Part shown: piece by piece, positions 6,829-7,175 of the stretch
Layout of the letters: the number at the start of each line of letters is the position of its first letter
How positions within the stretch are numbered: the stretch's first letter is position 1
Origin: an uncultured Eubacteriales bacterium
GTDB taxonomy: Bacteria; Bacillota; Clostridia; UMGS1883
DNA: 7,175 bases
Direction: 5' to 3'
Assembly: GCA_905195005.1 (NCBI GenBank)
Contig: CAJJUC010000119.1
Location: 1 to 7,175, forward strand
Notes under the pieces: generated by a model
What the model saw: the letters and a program-made list of their open reading frames with translations, nothing else
Told to the model about the DNA's origin: nothing
Database searches by the model: none
Position numbers and translations under genes: made by a program

Positions 6829-7175
6829 TTACTCATTTATTAATCCGTACAGCCGTTTTATAACTGCTGCCGATTCCGCTCTCGTGAGCGTTTTTTTTGG
6901 CATAAAGCTGCCGTTGCTCATGCCGCGGATAATACCGAGCGCGGAAGCTGCATTAATATCATCGGCTGCCCATGAGCTTATTTCGGAGCTGTCGGCAAAG
7001 GAGGCGCTGCCCTGCGGCACGTCAATGCCATTTGCTTTGCACGCACGCATCAGCATTACCGCCGCTTCCTCACGTGAAATATTATCATTTGGTCTGAATT
7101 TGCCGCCGCTTCCGAAAATTATGCCGCTGCCGGCTGCTGCCGAAACAGACTGTGCATACCACTCATTTGAATAAA
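6829..7175 (-). CDS. C-terminal end of an S-layer homology (SLH) domain surface protein, 5' end outside the window
   Basis: The reading frame is open from the right edge (first complete codon at 7173) to a TAA at 6829-6831, giving the last 114 residues of a longer protein. Two SLH repeats are visible. The first, about 7173-7036, starts near WYAQSVSAAAGSGII and continues through FRPNDNISREEAAVMLMRA. The second, about 6999-6838, runs from FADSSEISSWA through ALGIIRG to LTRAESAAVIKRLYG, four residues before the stop. Both carry the family signature: a conserved W/A helix, a G-I-I-x-G turn, an F-x-P strand and an (S/T)-R-(A/E)-E helix. SLH domains bind secondary cell-wall polymers and hold exported proteins on the surface, usually as sets of three, so a further repeat probably lies upstream. 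The catalytic or binding part is outside the window, so its main function cannot be stated. The next gene follows after 16 bases, which suggests co-transcription. The SLH assignment is strong; the rest is unknown. Confidence 0.9.
   Translation of the reverse strand, partial: YSNEWYAQSVSAAAGSGIIFGSGGKFRPNDNISREEAAVMLMRACKANGIDVPQGSASFADSSEISSWAADDINAASALGIIRGMSNGSFMPKKTLTRAESAAVIKRLYGLINE

Noticed and set aside
6891..6898. Run of eight A on the coding strand near the end of the right-edge SLH gene as a slippage site
   Set aside because: The downstream frame stays open through a complete, well-formed SLH helix to the stop, so no frameshift is needed. Lys-Lys codons explain the run.

Overview
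The window reads almost entirely leftwards (minus strand). It holds six tightly packed protein-coding genes, two of them cut by the window edges. The features suggest a Gram-positive member of the Clostridia, probably a gut- or rumen-type Oscillospirales or Lachnospirales relative. The basis is strong AGGAGG-type ribosome binding sites, S-layer homology (SLH) wall anchors, a Gram-positive-type lipoprotein sugar-binding protein, and a sugar ABC importer encoded without its own ATPase. The taxon is an inference; there is no RNA gene or phylogenetic marker here.

In transcription order (right to left): the C-terminal end of a surface protein with two SLH repeats (6829 to the right edge); a 949-residue secreted protein with an N-terminal SLH region and a long, poorly characterised C-terminal part (3963-6812); two sugar ABC permeases of the LplB/YteP and LplC/YtcP types (2997-3926 and 2099-2983); a solute-binding lipoprotein with a C-terminal DUF3502-like region (632-2068); and the first 204 residues of another secreted protein with a probable beta-sandwich (laminin-G/concanavalin-like) domain (left edge to 612). 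The gaps between genes are only 16, 36, 13, 30 and 19 bases. I see no terminator hairpin and no convincing promoter in any of them, so the six genes look like part of one operon that extends beyond both edges. No stretch over 300 bases lacks a gene, and I see no RNA gene, mobile element, CRISPR array or attachment site.

Taken together the genes resemble a Gram-positive glycan-utilisation locus. SLH proteins would sit on the cell wall, the lipoprotein would capture a released oligosaccharide, and the two permeases would import it using an ATPase encoded elsewhere (MsmX/MsmK-like multitask ATPases are known for this importer class). No glycan-cleaving enzyme is visible, so the substrate cannot be read from this window. 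The least explained piece is the ~690-residue C-terminal part of the large SLH protein, which seems to contain several degenerate copies of a short beta-rich module. Three of the five visible gene starts are best placed at non-ATG codons (GTG 6812, TTG 2983, GTG 612), each fixed by a strong ribosome binding site.
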